Counted from the stretch's first letter, positions 40,496-50,512 are shown. The stretch is DNA of 64,000 nucleotides from Microlunatus parietis (GCF_013407955.1 NZ_JACCBU010000001.1:2914001-2978000); one strand, 5' to 3'. The notes: a model not told the origin generated them from the sequence alone. Numbers and translations: made by a program.

Positions 40496-41614
40496 TTACG
40501 GAACGGGGCGCTGTTCCGGTCCGGTGTAGGCGCTGAGCGGCCGGATCAGCGAGTTCGCGGCCTGCTGCTCCAGGATGTGCGCGGTCCAGCCGGTGATCCG
40601 GGACAGCACGAACAGCGGCGTGAACATGTCGATGTCGAAGCCCATCAGGTAGTACGCCGGGCCGGACGGGAAGTCCAGGTTCGGGTGGATGTTCTTCCGG
40701 TCCAGCATCGCCTGCTCCAGGGCCTGATACACGTCGAGCCACTGCTGTCCGTCGGTCAGCCCGGCGACCTTGATCAACGCCTCCTTCATGGTCGGCACCC
40801 GCGAGTCACCGTTGCGGTAGACCCGGTGCCCGAAGCCCATCACCTTCTGCTTCGCCGCCAACTGCTCGTCCAACCAGGCGACCGCCCGGTCCGCGTCGCC
40901 GACGTCGAGCATCATCCGCATCACGGCCTCGTTGGCGCCGCCGTGCAGCGGCCCCTTCAGGGCCCCGATCGCTGCCGTGACAGCGGAGTAGAGGTCCGAG
41001 AGGGTCGAGGTGACGACCCGGGCCGCGAACGTCGAGGCGTTGAAGCTGTGTTCGGCGTACAAGATCATCGAGGTGTCGAACGCGGCCACGATCTCCGGTG
41101 CCGGGACCTTGCCGAAGCACATCTGGAAGACGTTCTCGCTGAAGCCGAGCGACGGATCCGGCGCGATCCGGTCCAGGCCCTGCCGGCGCCGGTAGAAGGC
41201 GGCCATGATCGTCGGCAGCTTGGCGTACAACGCCTGCGCCTTGGCCAGGTTGGCCTCCCGGCCGGGCTCGTCCTCGGTCTCGTCCTCCGCACCGAGCACG
41301 CTGACGGCGGTCCGCAGGGCGTCCATCGGGTGGCAGGTGGTCGGCAGTCGATCAAGGATCTCCAGCGTTGCCGAGCCCAGTTCGCGCTGCGACCGCTCGG
41401 TCTCGACGAACCCGCGAAGTTGATCTTCGGTCGGCAGCTCGCCGTGCCAGATCAGGTACGCGACCTGCTCGAAGGAACACTTGGCGCACAACTCCTGCAC
41501 CGGATAGCCGGAGTAGGTGAGCGAGTTCGTCTCGGGCACGACCTTGGAGATCGACGTCGTGTCGGCGACGACGCCGGCCAGACCGCGGTGGACTTCGGTG
41601 TCACTGCTGCTCAT
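40496..41614 (-). CDS. prpC: 2-methylcitrate synthase / citrate synthase
   Basis: 372 residues, citrate synthase fold. Catalytic blocks: LKGPLHGGANEAVMRMML, MGFGHRVYRNGDSRVPTM and DFPSGPAYYLMGFDIDMFTP. Condenses propionyl-CoA with oxaloacetate (often also accepts acetyl-CoA). It is last in prpD-prpB-prpC, starting 3 bp after the prpB stop with GGAG upstream. Together these genes run the methylcitrate cycle and turn propionyl-CoA into pyruvate and succinate. Confidence 0.93.
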   Translation of the reverse strand: MSSSDTEVHRGLAGVVADTTSISKVVPETNSLTYSGYPVQELCAKCSFEQVAYLIWHGELPTEDQLRGFVETERSQRELGSATLEILDRLPTTCHPMDALRTAVSVLGAEDETEDEPGREANLAKAQALYAKLPTIMAAFYRRRQGLDRIAPDPSLGFSENVFQMCFGKVPAPEIVAAFDTSMILYAEHSFNASTFAARVVTSTLSDLYSAVTAAIGALKGPLHGGANEAVMRMMLDVGDADRAVAWLDEQLAAKQKVMGFGHRVYRNGDSRVPTMKEALIKVAGLTDGQQWLDVYQALEQAMLDRKNIHPNLDFPSGPAYYLMGFDIDMFTPLFVLSRITGWTAHILEQQAANSLIRPLSAYTGPEQRPVP

Positions 41615-41617
41615 TGA

Positions 41618-42553
41618 TCATTCTCCTGTCGTCTCCGGACCCGTGGGCCGGACGGGGATCTCGAAGTCGACCAGGTCCTGGTCGACCGCACGGTACGCGT
41701 CGTAGTCGATCAACTCGTAGAGCCGGGCCCGGGTCTGCATCCGGTCGACCAGCTCCCGCTGGGTTCCCTGGTCACGAAGGGTTTCGAGGGTCTCCTCGAC
41801 GGTGCCCATCGCGGCCCGCAGCGTGGTCACGGGCCAGATCACGGCGTTGTAGCCGAGGTCGGTCAGGGTGGCGACGTCGAGCAGCGGGCTGCGGCCGAAC
41901 TCGGTCATGTTGGCCAGCAGCGGGACGTCCACGGCTTCCCGGAACGCGGCGAACTCCCGCTCGTCCTGCAGTGCCTCCGGGAAGATCAGGTCGGCACCGG
42001 CGTCGACGTAGGCGCGGGCCCGTTCGATCGCCGCGTCCAGACCCTCCACCGCGCGGGCGTCGGTACGGGCGCAGATCACGAAGCCGGGATCGCGCCGGGC
42101 CAGCACGGCGGCCCGGATCCGTTGCAGCATGTCCGCCGAGGGCACGACCTGCTTGTGATCAAGATGGCCGCAGCGCTTCGGGTTCACCTGATCTTCCAGA
42201 TGGCAGCCGGCCAGCCCGGCCTCCTCGAAGATCGTGATCGACCGGGACACGTTGGCCGGCTCGCCGAAGCCGGTGTCGGCGTCGATCAACACCGGCAGGT
42301 CGGTCACCCGGGCGATCTGCTGGCCGCGGCCGGCGACCTCGGTCAGCGTGGTCAACCCGATATCGGGCAGCGCGAGGTCGGCGGCGACGACCGCGCCGGA
42401 GACGTAGACGCCGTCGAAGCCGTACTCGGTGATCGTGCGGGCCACCAGCGGCGAGAAGGCGCCCGGGAAACGGAGCAGCCGGCCCGAGGCCAGCCCCTCC
42501 CGCAACGCTTGCCGCCGCTCGGCAGGAGTGGTGCGGGCCAGCCCGGGCGGCAT
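41618..42553 (-). CDS. prpB: Methylisocitrate lyase
   Basis: 311 residues. The signature QVNPKRCGHLDHKQVV (KKCGH-type loop) and DADTGFGEPANVSRSI identify the isocitrate lyase/PEP mutase superfamily, PrpB branch. Cleaves 2-methylisocitrate to pyruvate and succinate. The ATG shares one base with the prpD stop (TGATG), so translation is coupled. Confidence 0.93.
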   Translation of the reverse strand: MPPGLARTTPAERRQALREGLASGRLLRFPGAFSPLVARTITEYGFDGVYVSGAVVAADLALPDIGLTTLTEVAGRGQQIARVTDLPVLIDADTGFGEPANVSRSITIFEEAGLAGCHLEDQVNPKRCGHLDHKQVVPSADMLQRIRAAVLARRDPGFVICARTDARAVEGLDAAIERARAYVDAGADLIFPEALQDEREFAAFREAVDVPLLANMTEFGRSPLLDVATLTDLGYNAVIWPVTTLRAAMGTVEETLETLRDQGTQRELVDRMQTRARLYELIDYDAYRAVDQDLVDFEIPVRPTGPETTGE

Positions 42554-44049
42554 CAGAAGATCCCCTGCGACTTCGTGTCGGCCAACGCGCCGTCCGGCAG
42601 TGTGACAGTGAGCTGGCGTACCTCGTCGGCGGTGAGGTCCTCGACCCGGCCGGCCAGGTCCAGAAAACGATCTTGCTCGGCGGCCGGGACGATGCCCTCG
42701 GCCAGGGTCCGGAACTTCGCGACGTAATCCGGCCGGGCGTAGGGCTTCGCACCGCGCGGGTGGGCGTCCGCGACGGCCAGTTCGTCGGTGATCGTGGTCC
42801 CGTCGGCCAGCACGATGTCGATCCTGCCACCGAACGCGCGTTCGTCGGGGTCCGGGGCGTGGTAGCGGCGGGTCCACTCCGGATCTTCGACGGTACGGAT
42901 CCGCCGCCACAACTCGATCGTCGAGGGACGGTGCGCCCGCTCCGGCGCGTAGGACCGCTCGTGGTGCCAACTGCCGTCCTCGAGCGCGACGGCCAGGATG
43001 TACATCAGGGAATGATCAAGCGTCTCCCGGCTCGCGTCCGGGTCGTACTTCTGCGGATCGTTCGCGCCGGAGCCGATCACGTTGTGCGTGTGGTGGCTGG
43101 TGGTCACGACGATCTCGTTGATCTTGGTCGAGTCGGTGATCTTGGACCGGACCCGGATGGCCAGGTCGATCAACGCCTGGGCCTGGTATTCGGCCGAATG
43201 CGCCTTGGTGAACGTGTCCAGGATGCCCCGCTTCGGCTCGCCCGGCTCCGGCAGGGACACCTGATAGTCGGCGCCCGAACCGTCCAGCAGCCAGGCGATC
43301 ACGCCGTCCTCACCCTCGTAGATCGGCGCCGGCGCGCCCTCGCCGCGCATCGCCCGGTCCACCGCCTCGATCGCGATCTTGCCGGCGAACGCGGGAGCGT
43401 AGGCCTTCCAGGAGGAGATCTCGCCCTTCCGGCTCTGCCGGGTCGCGGTCGTCGTGTGCAGTGCTTGGCCGATCGCCTGATAGATCACCTCGGCCGGAAG
43501 GCCCAGCAGGGTGCCGATCCCGGCCGCCGCCGACGGGCCGAGGTGCGCCACATGATCAATCTTGTGCGCGTGCAGACAGATCGCCCGGACCAACGCGACC
43601 TGGAGCTCGTAGCCGGTGGCGATGCCGCGGACAAGATCACCACCGGCCTTGCCGGTGTGCTGCGCCACGGCGAGGATCGGCGGGACGTTGTCGCCCGGAT
43701 GCGCGTAATCGGCCGCCAGGAACGTGTCGTGGAAGTCCAGCTCCCGTACCGCGACGCCGTTGGCCCAGGCCGCCCACTCCGGCGAGAAGCCGCCGCCGAT
43801 TCCGAACACCGCCGAGCCCGGCCGGTAGGGATGCGCCTCGGCCTGATGCCGGGCGTGCACCACAGGGCCGCGCCGCAGCGACGCCACGGCGACGGCGGCG
43901 TTGTCGATGATCCGGTTGCCGATCATCTCCACGACTTCCGGCAGCACCTCGACCGGATCGACCGCGGTCTCCGCCAGCCGCCACGCCAACTGCTGCTCCC
44001 GTGGCAACGCGTCCGCGGACGCCGCCACACCGACTCGAAGTGTCCTCAC
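42553..44049 (-). CDS. prpD: 2-methylcitrate dehydratase
   Basis: 498 residues, MmgE/PrpD family. [20 protein letters not shown] and [20 protein letters not shown] are characteristic; no iron-sulfur cysteines are needed. Converts 2-methylcitrate to 2-methylaconitate or methylisocitrate. GTG start at 44049 with no clear ribosome-binding site. No prpR-type activator is adjacent; the gene lies 29 bp after a DHFR-like gene on the same strand. Confidence 0.93.
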   Translation of the reverse strand: MRTLRVGVAASADALPREQQLAWRLAETAVDPVEVLPEVVEMIGNRIIDNAAVAVASLRRGPVVHARHQAEAHPYRPGSAVFGIGGGFSPEWAAWANGVAVRELDFHDTFLAADYAHPGDNVPPILAVAQHTGKAGGDLVRGIATGYELQVALVRAICLHAHKIDHVAHLGPSAAAGIGTLLGLPAEVIYQAIGQALHTTTATRQSRKGEISSWKAYAPAFAGKIAIEAVDRAMRGEGAPAPIYEGEDGVIAWLLDGSGADYQVSLPEPGEPKRGILDTFTKAHSAEYQAQALIDLAIRVRSKITDSTKINEIVVTTSHHTHNVIGSGANDPQKYDPDASRETLDHSLMYILAVALEDGSWHHERSYAPERAHRPSTIELWRRIRTVEDPEWTRRYHAPDPDERAFGGRIDIVLADGTTITDELAVADAHPRGAKPYARPDYVAKFRTLAEGIVPAAEQDRFLDLAGRVEDLTADEVRQLTVTLPDGALADTKSQGIF

Positions 44050-44078
44050 CCGGCCGAGTCTACGAAGACCGGCTCGGG

Positions 44079-44672
44079 TCAGGAGTAGGTCACCCCGCAG
44101 CGCAGGTGGGTGACCCGGTTGCCCTCGACCAGCTGCAGCAGCTCCAGGTGCGTGTGCTCGTTCTCGATCTTGTCGAAGTAGCGCACCCCGCTCCGCATCA
44201 GGATCGGCACCAGGTCAACCCGGATCTCGTCCAGCACGCCGAGGTTGATGCACTGCTGGGCGATGCGCGGCCCGGCGACGTTGATGTCGCGTCCGGCGGC
44301 GACCTCACGGGCCTGGTCCAGCGCACGCTCGACGCTGTCCACGAACGTGAACGGAGCATCCGGGACCGGCGGCCAGTCGGCGGGCGGCGGCCGGTGCGTG
44401 ATCACGAACGTCGGCGAGTCGTTCGGCGGCCTACCGCCCCAGCCGTTCGCGTGATCGAAGATCCCGCGCCCGCAGACGAACACGCCCTCGGTCTCGTTCT
44501 GGTGCCAGTATTCCGCGCTGGCAGCCGACATCCTGAACGTGATCGGATAGCCGGCCGGGCGCACCTCGACGTCGCCGTTGTTGAACCACTCGAACAGCTC
44601 GCCGACCGAGTCGTCGGGGTAGGCGACGAAGCCGTCCAGCGACATCGTGAAGCTGGAGAAGACGATTCCCAT
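44079..44672 (-). CDS. Dihydrofolate reductase family protein (RibD C-terminal domain)
   Basis: 197 residues. [20 protein letters not shown] at the start, [20 protein letters not shown] in the middle and [20 protein letters not shown] near the end. Clear paralogue of 37788-38372. The start at 44672 has GGTGAGG upstream. It stands between pdxH and prpD on the same strand, but a functional link to either is not evident. Confidence 0.88.
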   Translation of the reverse strand: MGIVFSSFTMSLDGFVAYPDDSVGELFEWFNNGDVEVRPAGYPITFRMSAASAEYWHQNETEGVFVCGRGIFDHANGWGGRPPNDSPTFVITHRPPPADWPPVPDAPFTFVDSVERALDQAREVAAGRDINVAGPRIAQQCINLGVLDEIRVDLVPILMRSGVRYFDKIENEHTHLELLQLVEGNRVTHLRCGVTYS

Positions 44673-44781
44673 GATCCTCACCTTCCACCCGGTGGCGCCC
44701 GTCGCGCCACAGTCACCCCTTGGTCGGAGCAGGTCAGGCGGACCGGACATGCCGAGCGAGAGATCAGGATTCGGGCTCGGG

Positions 44782-45405
44782 CTACGGCTGCAGCCGCTCG
44801 GACCGGAAGCCGTCGCCGTCGCGGGAATAGCGGAGCCGGCGGTGGAATCGGTCCGGGCTCCCGTGCCAGAACTCCAACTCATCCGGTACGAGGAGCCAGG
44901 CGTGCCAGGTGGCCGGGCGGGCAATCGGCTCGGACGACGCGGCGAGGCGGTCCACGGTCTCGCGCAACTCGGCGACATCGGTCAACACGCCGGACTGGTG
45001 CGCCGTCGCGGCCACGGCCTGGGCGCCGCGGACCCGGCCGGCGAACAGCCGGTCGGACTCGGCTTCCTCGGCCGGGCTCAGCGTGCCGGCGATGGTGAGC
45101 TGCTGGAGCCGCTCGCGCCAATACATGTTGATCACCGCGCGCGGGTTCTCGGCGAGCTCGCGGCCCTTGCGGCTGATCTCGGAGAAGCCCATGATCACTC
45201 CGCTCGGACCGATGTCCTTGATCAACAACGTCCGCGCCGAGACCCGGCCGGTCGCCGTCGCGGTGGCCAGGGTGGCGGCGCGTGGTTCCCGTACCCCGGA
45301 AGCCTCGGCGGCGGCCAGCCACTCGGCGGCCAACGCCAGCGGATCGGCCGGCGGGCTGTCGAACTCCGGTAGCAGCAACGCGGAATCCCCGGAAAGTGTT
45401 TCCAT
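44782..45405 (-). CDS. pdxH: Pyridoxamine/pyridoxine 5'-phosphate oxidase
   Basis: 207 residues, FMN-binding split barrel. VSARTLLIKDIGPSGVIMGF and LAENPRAVINMYWRERLQQL form the FMN site; the C-terminal FRSERLQP is close to the PdxH end motif (RLxP). Makes pyridoxal 5'-phosphate. A PhzG-like role is possible, but no phenazine genes are nearby. The start at 45405 gives the usual length. Confidence 0.82.
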   Translation of the reverse strand: METLSGDSALLLPEFDSPPADPLALAAEWLAAAEASGVREPRAATLATATATGRVSARTLLIKDIGPSGVIMGFSEISRKGRELAENPRAVINMYWRERLQQLTIAGTLSPAEEAESDRLFAGRVRGAQAVAATAHQSGVLTDVAELRETVDRLAASSEPIARPATWHAWLLVPDELEFWHGSPDRFHRRLRYSRDGDGFRSERLQP

Positions 45406-45541
45406 GCAAGCCAGTGTGGCAGGGCAGCACCGACCGGAGGAGGACCAGCGAAGCCGCTGGACCGGGCAGGAGACCACCGGCGTTCTGGACCGAGACACGA
45501 ACCCCGTTCCGTGCTTAGGCTCGCTGCATGTGAGCACCCGG

Positions 45542-46306
45542 ATGACAGACGGATCCGCCGGTGACGCCGACTACGGGACGATCGGCACCGGCTACCGCAA
45601 CTACCGCCAACCCGAACCCGAACTCGAGGCGGCCATCGCCGCCCAGCTCGGCGACACTCGGACCTTGATCAACATCGGCGCCGGCGCCGGTTCCTACGAA
45701 CCGCGCGACCGGATCGTGACCGCCGTCGAGCCGTCGGCCTCGATGCGTGCCCAGCGGCCGGACTGGCTCGCCGAGGCGGTCGACGCGACCGCGGAGAACC
45801 TGCCGTTCGACGACGACAGTTTCGACGCCGCGATCAGCACGTTCTCGGTGCACCAGTGGAGTGATCTTGAACGCGGCCTGGCCGAGGCGCGCCGGGTGAC
45901 CCGCGGACCGGTGGTGATCATGACCTGCGATCCTGCGTTACTGGACCGGTTCTGGCTGGTCGACTACGCGCCCGAGGTGATCGCCGCCGAGGCCCGGCGC
46001 TACCCCACGCCGGAGCGGATCGCTGCCGCGCTGGGCGGGACGACCGCCGTGGTCCCGGTGCCGATCCCGCTGAACTGCGTGGACGGGTTCGGCGAGGCCT
46101 ACTTCGGGCGGCCGGAGATGCTGCTCGATCCCGGCGCGCGGCGGGCCAACTCGGCCTGGAGCTTCGTCGATCCCGAGGTCGCCGAGGCCTCGGTCGAACG
46201 GCTCCGCGCGGCGCTCGACGACGGCAGCTGGGACGCGGCGCACGGGTCGCTTCGGACCCAGCCCCACTTCGAGGGCTCGCTCGTGTTGATCACGTCGCAC
46301 CCCTGA
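45542..46306 (+). CDS. SAM-dependent methyltransferase
   Basis: 254 residues, class I. Motif I TLINIGAGAGSYEPRDRIVT, acidic residue in AVEPSASMRAQRP, post-I DSFDAAISTFSVHQWSDLER. A GTG 12 bases upstream (45530) is an equally possible start; neither has a good ribosome-binding site. It belongs to the accessory stretch of small-molecule-modifying genes. Substrate unknown. Confidence 0.87.
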   Translation: MTDGSAGDADYGTIGTGYRNYRQPEPELEAAIAAQLGDTRTLINIGAGAGSYEPRDRIVTAVEPSASMRAQRPDWLAEAVDATAENLPFDDDSFDAAISTFSVHQWSDLERGLAEARRVTRGPVVIMTCDPALLDRFWLVDYAPEVIAAEARRYPTPERIAAALGGTTAVVPVPIPLNCVDGFGEAYFGRPEMLLDPGARRANSAWSFVDPEVAEASVERLRAALDDGSWDAAHGSLRTQPHFEGSLVLITSHP

Positions 46307-46357
46307 CGGCGGATATCCACTGGACCGGGCGGGACGCGGTCTGGTCTGATCCGGACC

Positions 46358-47230
46358 ATGGGTGTGCACCGACCGCAGTTCGACGACGCGCTGGTCCGGC
46401 AGTTGGTCGACGACCAGTTCCCGGACTGGGCCGGGCTCACGCTCGACCGGGTGCTGCCCGGCGGCTCCGACCACGCGATCTACCGGCTCGGCGCCGACCT
46501 GTCGGTCCGGGTGCCGCGCCACTCCGGCGCGATCAACGACGCCGCCAAGGTCGCGCACTGGCTGCCGTTGCTGGCAGCGCGGCTGCCGCTGCAGATCCCG
46601 GAGCCGGTGGCGGTCGGCCGGCCTGGTCTCGGCTACCCGTGGTCCTGGCTGGTCTGCCGCTGGCAGGACGGCGCAGTGGCAACGGCCGCCGAGTTCGCCG
46701 ACTCCGTGGACGTCGCCCTCCAGCTCGCCGATTTCCTGGTCGCCCTGCGCGGGATCGAGCTGGAGGTCCCTGACGCGTGGCGGGACCGGATCGTCCGGGG
46801 ACCGATCAGCGGTAGGGACGCCGAGACGCGGAACGCCATCGCAAAGGTGGGCGCGGACTTCGACCAGGACGCCCTGCTCGCCGTGTGGGAGGAGGCCGTG
46901 GCCGCCGAACCGGGTCCGCAGAGCTGGGTGCACGGCGACTTCCACAGCGGCAACCTGCTCGCCCGGGACGGCCGGATCAGCACCGTGCTGGACTTCGGCA
47001 GCTTCGGGTACGGCGATCCGGCCGCCGATCTCGGCGTCGCCTACTCGCTCTTCACGCCCTCGGTCCGACTGCGGTTCCGCGAGGCGGTCGGCCTGGACGA
47101 CGCGGCCTGGATCCGGGCCCGCGGCGATGCCATCGCCGGCGGCGTGATCGCCCATGCCGCCTATGCCGACACCCAGCCACACATCCGAGCTCTGACCACC
47201 CGCCAGATCGGCCAGGCGCTGATGGGCTGA
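46358..47230 (+). CDS. Aminoglycoside phosphotransferase (APH) family kinase
   Basis: 290 residues. Brenner motif WVHGDFHSGNLLARDG and metal motif TVLDFGSFGYGDPAADLG are intact, and LPGGSDHAIYRLGADLSVRV is the nucleotide-binding part. Such kinases phosphorylate aminoglycosides, macrolides or housekeeping metabolites. It is 6 bp before an alpha/beta hydrolase gene, probably one transcript. Drug resistance is possible but unproven. Confidence 0.88.
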   Translation: MGVHRPQFDDALVRQLVDDQFPDWAGLTLDRVLPGGSDHAIYRLGADLSVRVPRHSGAINDAAKVAHWLPLLAARLPLQIPEPVAVGRPGLGYPWSWLVCRWQDGAVATAAEFADSVDVALQLADFLVALRGIELEVPDAWRDRIVRGPISGRDAETRNAIAKVGADFDQDALLAVWEEAVAAEPGPQSWVHGDFHSGNLLARDGRISTVLDFGSFGYGDPAADLGVAYSLFTPSVRLRFREAVGLDDAAWIRARGDAIAGGVIAHAAYADTQPHIRALTTRQIGQALMG

Positions 47231-47236
47231 CGAAGG

Positions 47237-48280
47237 ATGCGCGCCGACGAACTGCTCACGACCGCCGAGCTCGGGCTCCGGTTGCGCCGGCTCCCGGAGC
47301 GACGGCTCGGGTTCGCCGAGGCCGGGCTCCCCCACTCCGACTGGGTTCCGGCCGCCCGGGAACGGCTGACCGAGCTGCTGGCGCTGCCCGATCGGGTCGA
47401 ACACCGTGACGGCGCGCTGGTCCGCACCGTCCGGCGGGACGGGATCCGGACCGATGTCCTGCGCCTCGAGCCCGAGCCGGGGCTGAGCCTGCCGGGTTAT
47501 CTGCTGACCCCGGAGGACCGGCTGGATCCGTCGGGCCGGATCGTGCTGGCGCTGCATGGACACGGCGAGGTCGAGTCCCTGCTCGGCGTGGACGGGGTCG
47601 CGGAGGACTATCACCACCGGTTCGCCCACCGGCTGGCACTGGCCGGGCACACCGTCTTCGTGCCGGAGCTGCGCGGCTTCGGGGCCCTCTACGACCTCGC
47701 GGCCGACGAGCCGGGGACCACCCTGCGGTATTGGCGGTGGGGCACTCCGATGGCGTACACCGTGCAGACCGATGCCTTCCTCCACGGCCGTTCGATGCTC
47801 GGCGACACCGTGGCAGACCTGATGCGTTGGGAGAGCTGGCTGGCCGAGGCGTACGGGGTGACTGAGTTGGACGTCGTCGGGATCTCCTGGGGCGGCGATC
47901 TTGCCTGCACCTACCCGGTGTTCTCGAACCGAGTCCGGTCGATCTTCGCCAGCGGCACCCTGGGTAGCTTCACCGAGGTCTTCCGGACGGCGGGCAACGC
48001 GCCGGCGCATTGCCTGCCCGGGGTCCTGCGCTGGCTCGACCGGTCCGACATCGCGGGCCTGAACGCGCCGGTGCCGCTCGCGGTTCACTACGGCGCGCTC
48101 GATGTGCCGGGCCCGACGAACCTGTCGGCCGCACTCAACGACTCCGCCCTGCCGGCATTCGACGAGCTCCGGGCGATCTATGCCGCGGCCGGCGCCCCGG
48201 AACCGACCTTGATCATCTCGCCGAACCTCGGCCACGAACTCGATCTTGAAGCACTCACCCGCTGGCTGGACCGCGGCTGA
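47237..48280 (+). CDS. Alpha/beta hydrolase (acetyl esterase/dienelactone-hydrolase-like)
   Basis: 347 residues. RIVLALHGHGEVESLLGVDG holds the oxyanion hole, VVGISWGGDLACTYP the nucleophile Ser, and SPNLGHELDLEALTRWLDRG the catalytic His; the acid lies near HYGALDVPGPTN. It resembles the abhydrolase_7/acetyl-xylan-esterase-like group. It is cotranscribed with the kinase before it. The TGA stop is the first triplet of the hairpin at 48278-48354. Confidence 0.85.
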   Translation: MRADELLTTAELGLRLRRLPERRLGFAEAGLPHSDWVPAARERLTELLALPDRVEHRDGALVRTVRRDGIRTDVLRLEPEPGLSLPGYLLTPEDRLDPSGRIVLALHGHGEVESLLGVDGVAEDYHHRFAHRLALAGHTVFVPELRGFGALYDLAADEPGTTLRYWRWGTPMAYTVQTDAFLHGRSMLGDTVADLMRWESWLAEAYGVTELDVVGISWGGDLACTYPVFSNRVRSIFASGTLGSFTEVFRTAGNAPAHCLPGVLRWLDRSDIAGLNAPVPLAVHYGALDVPGPTNLSAALNDSALPAFDELRAIYAAAGAPEPTLIISPNLGHELDLEALTRWLDRG

Positions 48281-48354
48281 CCGAAATCCAGCACGCTTCG
48301 CCTGTTCGAGCCTGAACCGGGCCGATCAGTGCGAAGTCCGCTGGATTTCGGTCA
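48278..48354. repeat. 77-bp hairpin element starting at a stop codon
   Basis: TGACCGAAATCCAGC at the left end returns in reverse complement at the right end; with CTTCGC the arms total about 24 bp (three mismatches), around a loop of about 28 nt. The left end begins with the hydrolase TGA stop and the right end stops 6 bp before the convergent DinB gene. It may serve as a two-way terminator or be a mobile palindrome. Confidence 0.75.
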
Positions 48355-48359
48355 CTCAG

Positions 48360-48881
48360 CTACCAGCCGGTCCGGCCGTCGACCGCCTGGCGCAGCAGAT
48401 CCGCATGCCCGTTGTGCCGGGCGTACTCCTCGACCATGTGCAGCAGCTGCCAGCGCACCGACGCCGGCCGGCCGAGCACCGGGGCGTGGAACACGTCGTC
48501 GAGCTCGAACCGGGCCGCGATCTCCCGGCTCGCGGCGACCTCGTCGAGAAACCGCGCGTAGTCCTCGGCCGCCCGGCCCGGATCGAGATCACGGAGATCC
48601 GCGCCACCGGTCGGATAGACCCGGGCCCGGTCCTCCGCGCCCGCCATCGACCGGGTGAACCAGGTCCGCTCCACCTGCGTCAGGTGCCGCAAGAGCCCGA
48701 GTAGCGAGAGGTCGGACGGCGGCGCCGCGCGGACGGCCAGCTGATCGCCGGTCAGCCCGGCGCACCTCTGCAGGAACGTACTGCGGTGCAGCTCCAGGCG
48801 GGTGTCGATCATGGTCCGTTCGTCGGCGATCAGCAGCTCGTGCGGATCGCCACGATCCGCTTCGGGGGCAACCCAGGTCAT
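48360..48881 (-). CDS. DinB superfamily (DUF664) protein
   Basis: 173 residues, four-helix bundle. IADERTMIDTRLELHRSTFL, GLLRHLTQVERTWFTRSMAG and LLHMVEEYARHNGHADLLRQ give the three metal-ligand His positions of DinB/mycothiol-transferase-like proteins. The start at 48881 has GGGAGGAG six bases upstream; a longer N-terminus from 48926 is possible. Many actinobacterial members act as mycothiol S-transferases or maleylpyruvate isomerase relatives; the substrate here is unknown. Confidence 0.85.
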   Translation of the reverse strand: MTWVAPEADRGDPHELLIADERTMIDTRLELHRSTFLQRCAGLTGDQLAVRAAPPSDLSLLGLLRHLTQVERTWFTRSMAGAEDRARVYPTGGADLRDLDPGRAAEDYARFLDEVAASREIAARFELDDVFHAPVLGRPASVRWQLLHMVEEYARHNGHADLLRQAVDGRTGW

Positions 48882-49032
48882 CGGCAACTCCTCCCGGAAG
48901 GGCTCGGCCCGCACATCCTCGATCATGACCGGGGCCTTGCCGCAAGCCCCCGTTCCCGCTATAACGTGGGAGAAGGGGCGGGCAAGATCAAATCTGTTGC
49001 CTCGGGCGACCGGAAGTCGCAACACTCGGCTC

Positions 49033-49915
49033 GTGGACCTCCTCGACGATGATCAACATCGACGGCTCGTCACCTACCATCCGGGCGCCGAGGAGTGGAT
49101 CGAGCGGCTGCCCGGGCTGGTCGCCGAGTACGCGAGGAGATGGCGGCTGACGATCGGTCCCACCTACCGGCCGGGTGGCGACGCCAGCTGGGCGGCTCCG
49201 GCCGAGCGCGCCGACGGCGAACAGGTCGTGATCAAGATCGCGCTGCCGGATCCGGACTTCTCCGCCGCGTTCGCGGTGCTCCGCCACTACGACGGACACG
49301 GTGCGGTCCGGGTCCACGAGGTCGACCCGGACGAGCGGGCGTCCCTGATCGAGCGGTGCGAACCGGGCACCACGGCGGCCGAGCATCGGCCCGAGGAGGC
49401 CCTGGCCGCGGCGGCCGAGGTGCTGCCCCGGTTGTGGCGCTCCGACCCGGACCCGGCGATCCCTGTTCCCCGGCTGACGGACCTGGCGGCGGACCGTGCC
49501 GCGAGGCTTCGGGAACGGGCCGACCGGCTCGGCGATCAGCTGCTCCGGGACGGCGCCGCGCTCTACGCCGAGCTTGCGGTCGTGACCGAGGACGACCGGC
49601 TGCTGCACGGGGATCTCAATCAACGCAACGTGATCCGGGGCGAACGCGGTTGGCTGGCGATCGATCCCCGGCCCTGTCACGGTGATCCCGCGCACGAGCT
49701 GGCGGCGTGGTTTGTCAACCGCATCGAGGCCGAGCCGGACCCGGTCGGCCAGGCCCATCGGCTCGCCGATACCCTCGGGCTTCCCGCGGGACCGACCGGT
49801 GCGCTGGCTCGCTGCGCAGACGGCCCTGCTGTGCTCCTGGCTGATGGACAGCCGGGAGCCAGGCCCACTCACCGACTATGTCCGGGCTGCCCGGACGCTG
49901 CTCGCCGCAGCTTGA
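49033..49915 (+). pseudogene. APH(6)/hydroxyurea-kinase-like phosphotransferase with a frameshift
   Basis: Up to about base 49790 the frame reads as an aminoglycoside/hydroxyurea antibiotic kinase: LLHGDLNQRNVIRGERGWLA and AIDPRPCHGDPAHELAAWFV carry the catalytic and metal motifs. After GLPAG the family end continues in another frame (RWLAAQTALLCSWLMDSREP, LTDYVRAARTLL) to a TGA at 49913-49915. One extra base in GCGGGACC explains it. Read as it stands, the frame runs on to 50085 and overlaps the next gene antisensically in frame. Start taken as GTG 49033. Confidence 0.75.
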
Positions 49916-49930
49916 TCATCAGGGGGATGC

Positions 49931-50512
49931 GTGGATGTCATCGTCGCCGCCGAGCAGCGGCAACGCGCGGCCGAGGCGATCCTCGGCGAACTCGACCTGA
50001 TCGGCCGGTGGTCGGCGGTCGGCCGGCCGGTGCTGGTCGGTGCGACGTCGTACGGGCTGATGGTGGCACCCGATCTCGATCTTGAGATCTTCTGCGACGG
50101 CGACCCCTCGGTCGAGGCCGGCTTCGCCGTGCTGGCGGCCTGCGCCGCTCATCCCGGGACCACCCGGGCCGCCTTCTCGAATCACCTCGACGGCCCCGAC
50201 CCGGGTCTCTACTTCAAGCTCGGATTCCGGCATCAGGGTGAGGAGTGGAAGATCGACATGTGGGCGCTCCGCGAGGATCATCCCGGTCCGCTGTCCTCCT
50301 GGCTGGTCGAGCCGATGCGGGCCGCGCTCACCGCCGAGTCGCGGCGCGCGATCCTGACGATCAAGCAGGCGCTGGCCGACCGGCCTGAGTTGCGCTGCGG
50401 CTCCATCCACGTCTACCGGGCCGTGCTGAGCGGCGGCGTGCGAACCTTCGACGAGTTCCAGGCCTGGCGAGCCGCGCAGGACACCGAGTCACTGACCGCC
50501 TGGCGACCTTGA
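49931..50512 (+). CDS. Nucleotidyltransferase-fold protein
   Basis: 193 residues. VLVGATSYGLMVAPDLDLEI has the G-S/T-x-x-x-G...DxD layout of Pol-beta-like nucleotidyltransferases, with acidic pair D-L-D-L-E. GTG 49931 has AGGGGG four bases upstream. It follows the damaged kinase by 15 bp. Its stop is shared in TGATCA (50510-50515) with the convergent gene. The target is unknown; antibiotic adenylylation is a possibility. Confidence 0.78.
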   Translation: MDVIVAAEQRQRAAEAILGELDLIGRWSAVGRPVLVGATSYGLMVAPDLDLEIFCDGDPSVEAGFAVLAACAAHPGTTRAAFSNHLDGPDPGLYFKLGFRHQGEEWKIDMWALREDHPGPLSSWLVEPMRAALTAESRRAILTIKQALADRPELRCGSIHVYRAVLSGGVRTFDEFQAWRAAQDTESLTAWRP

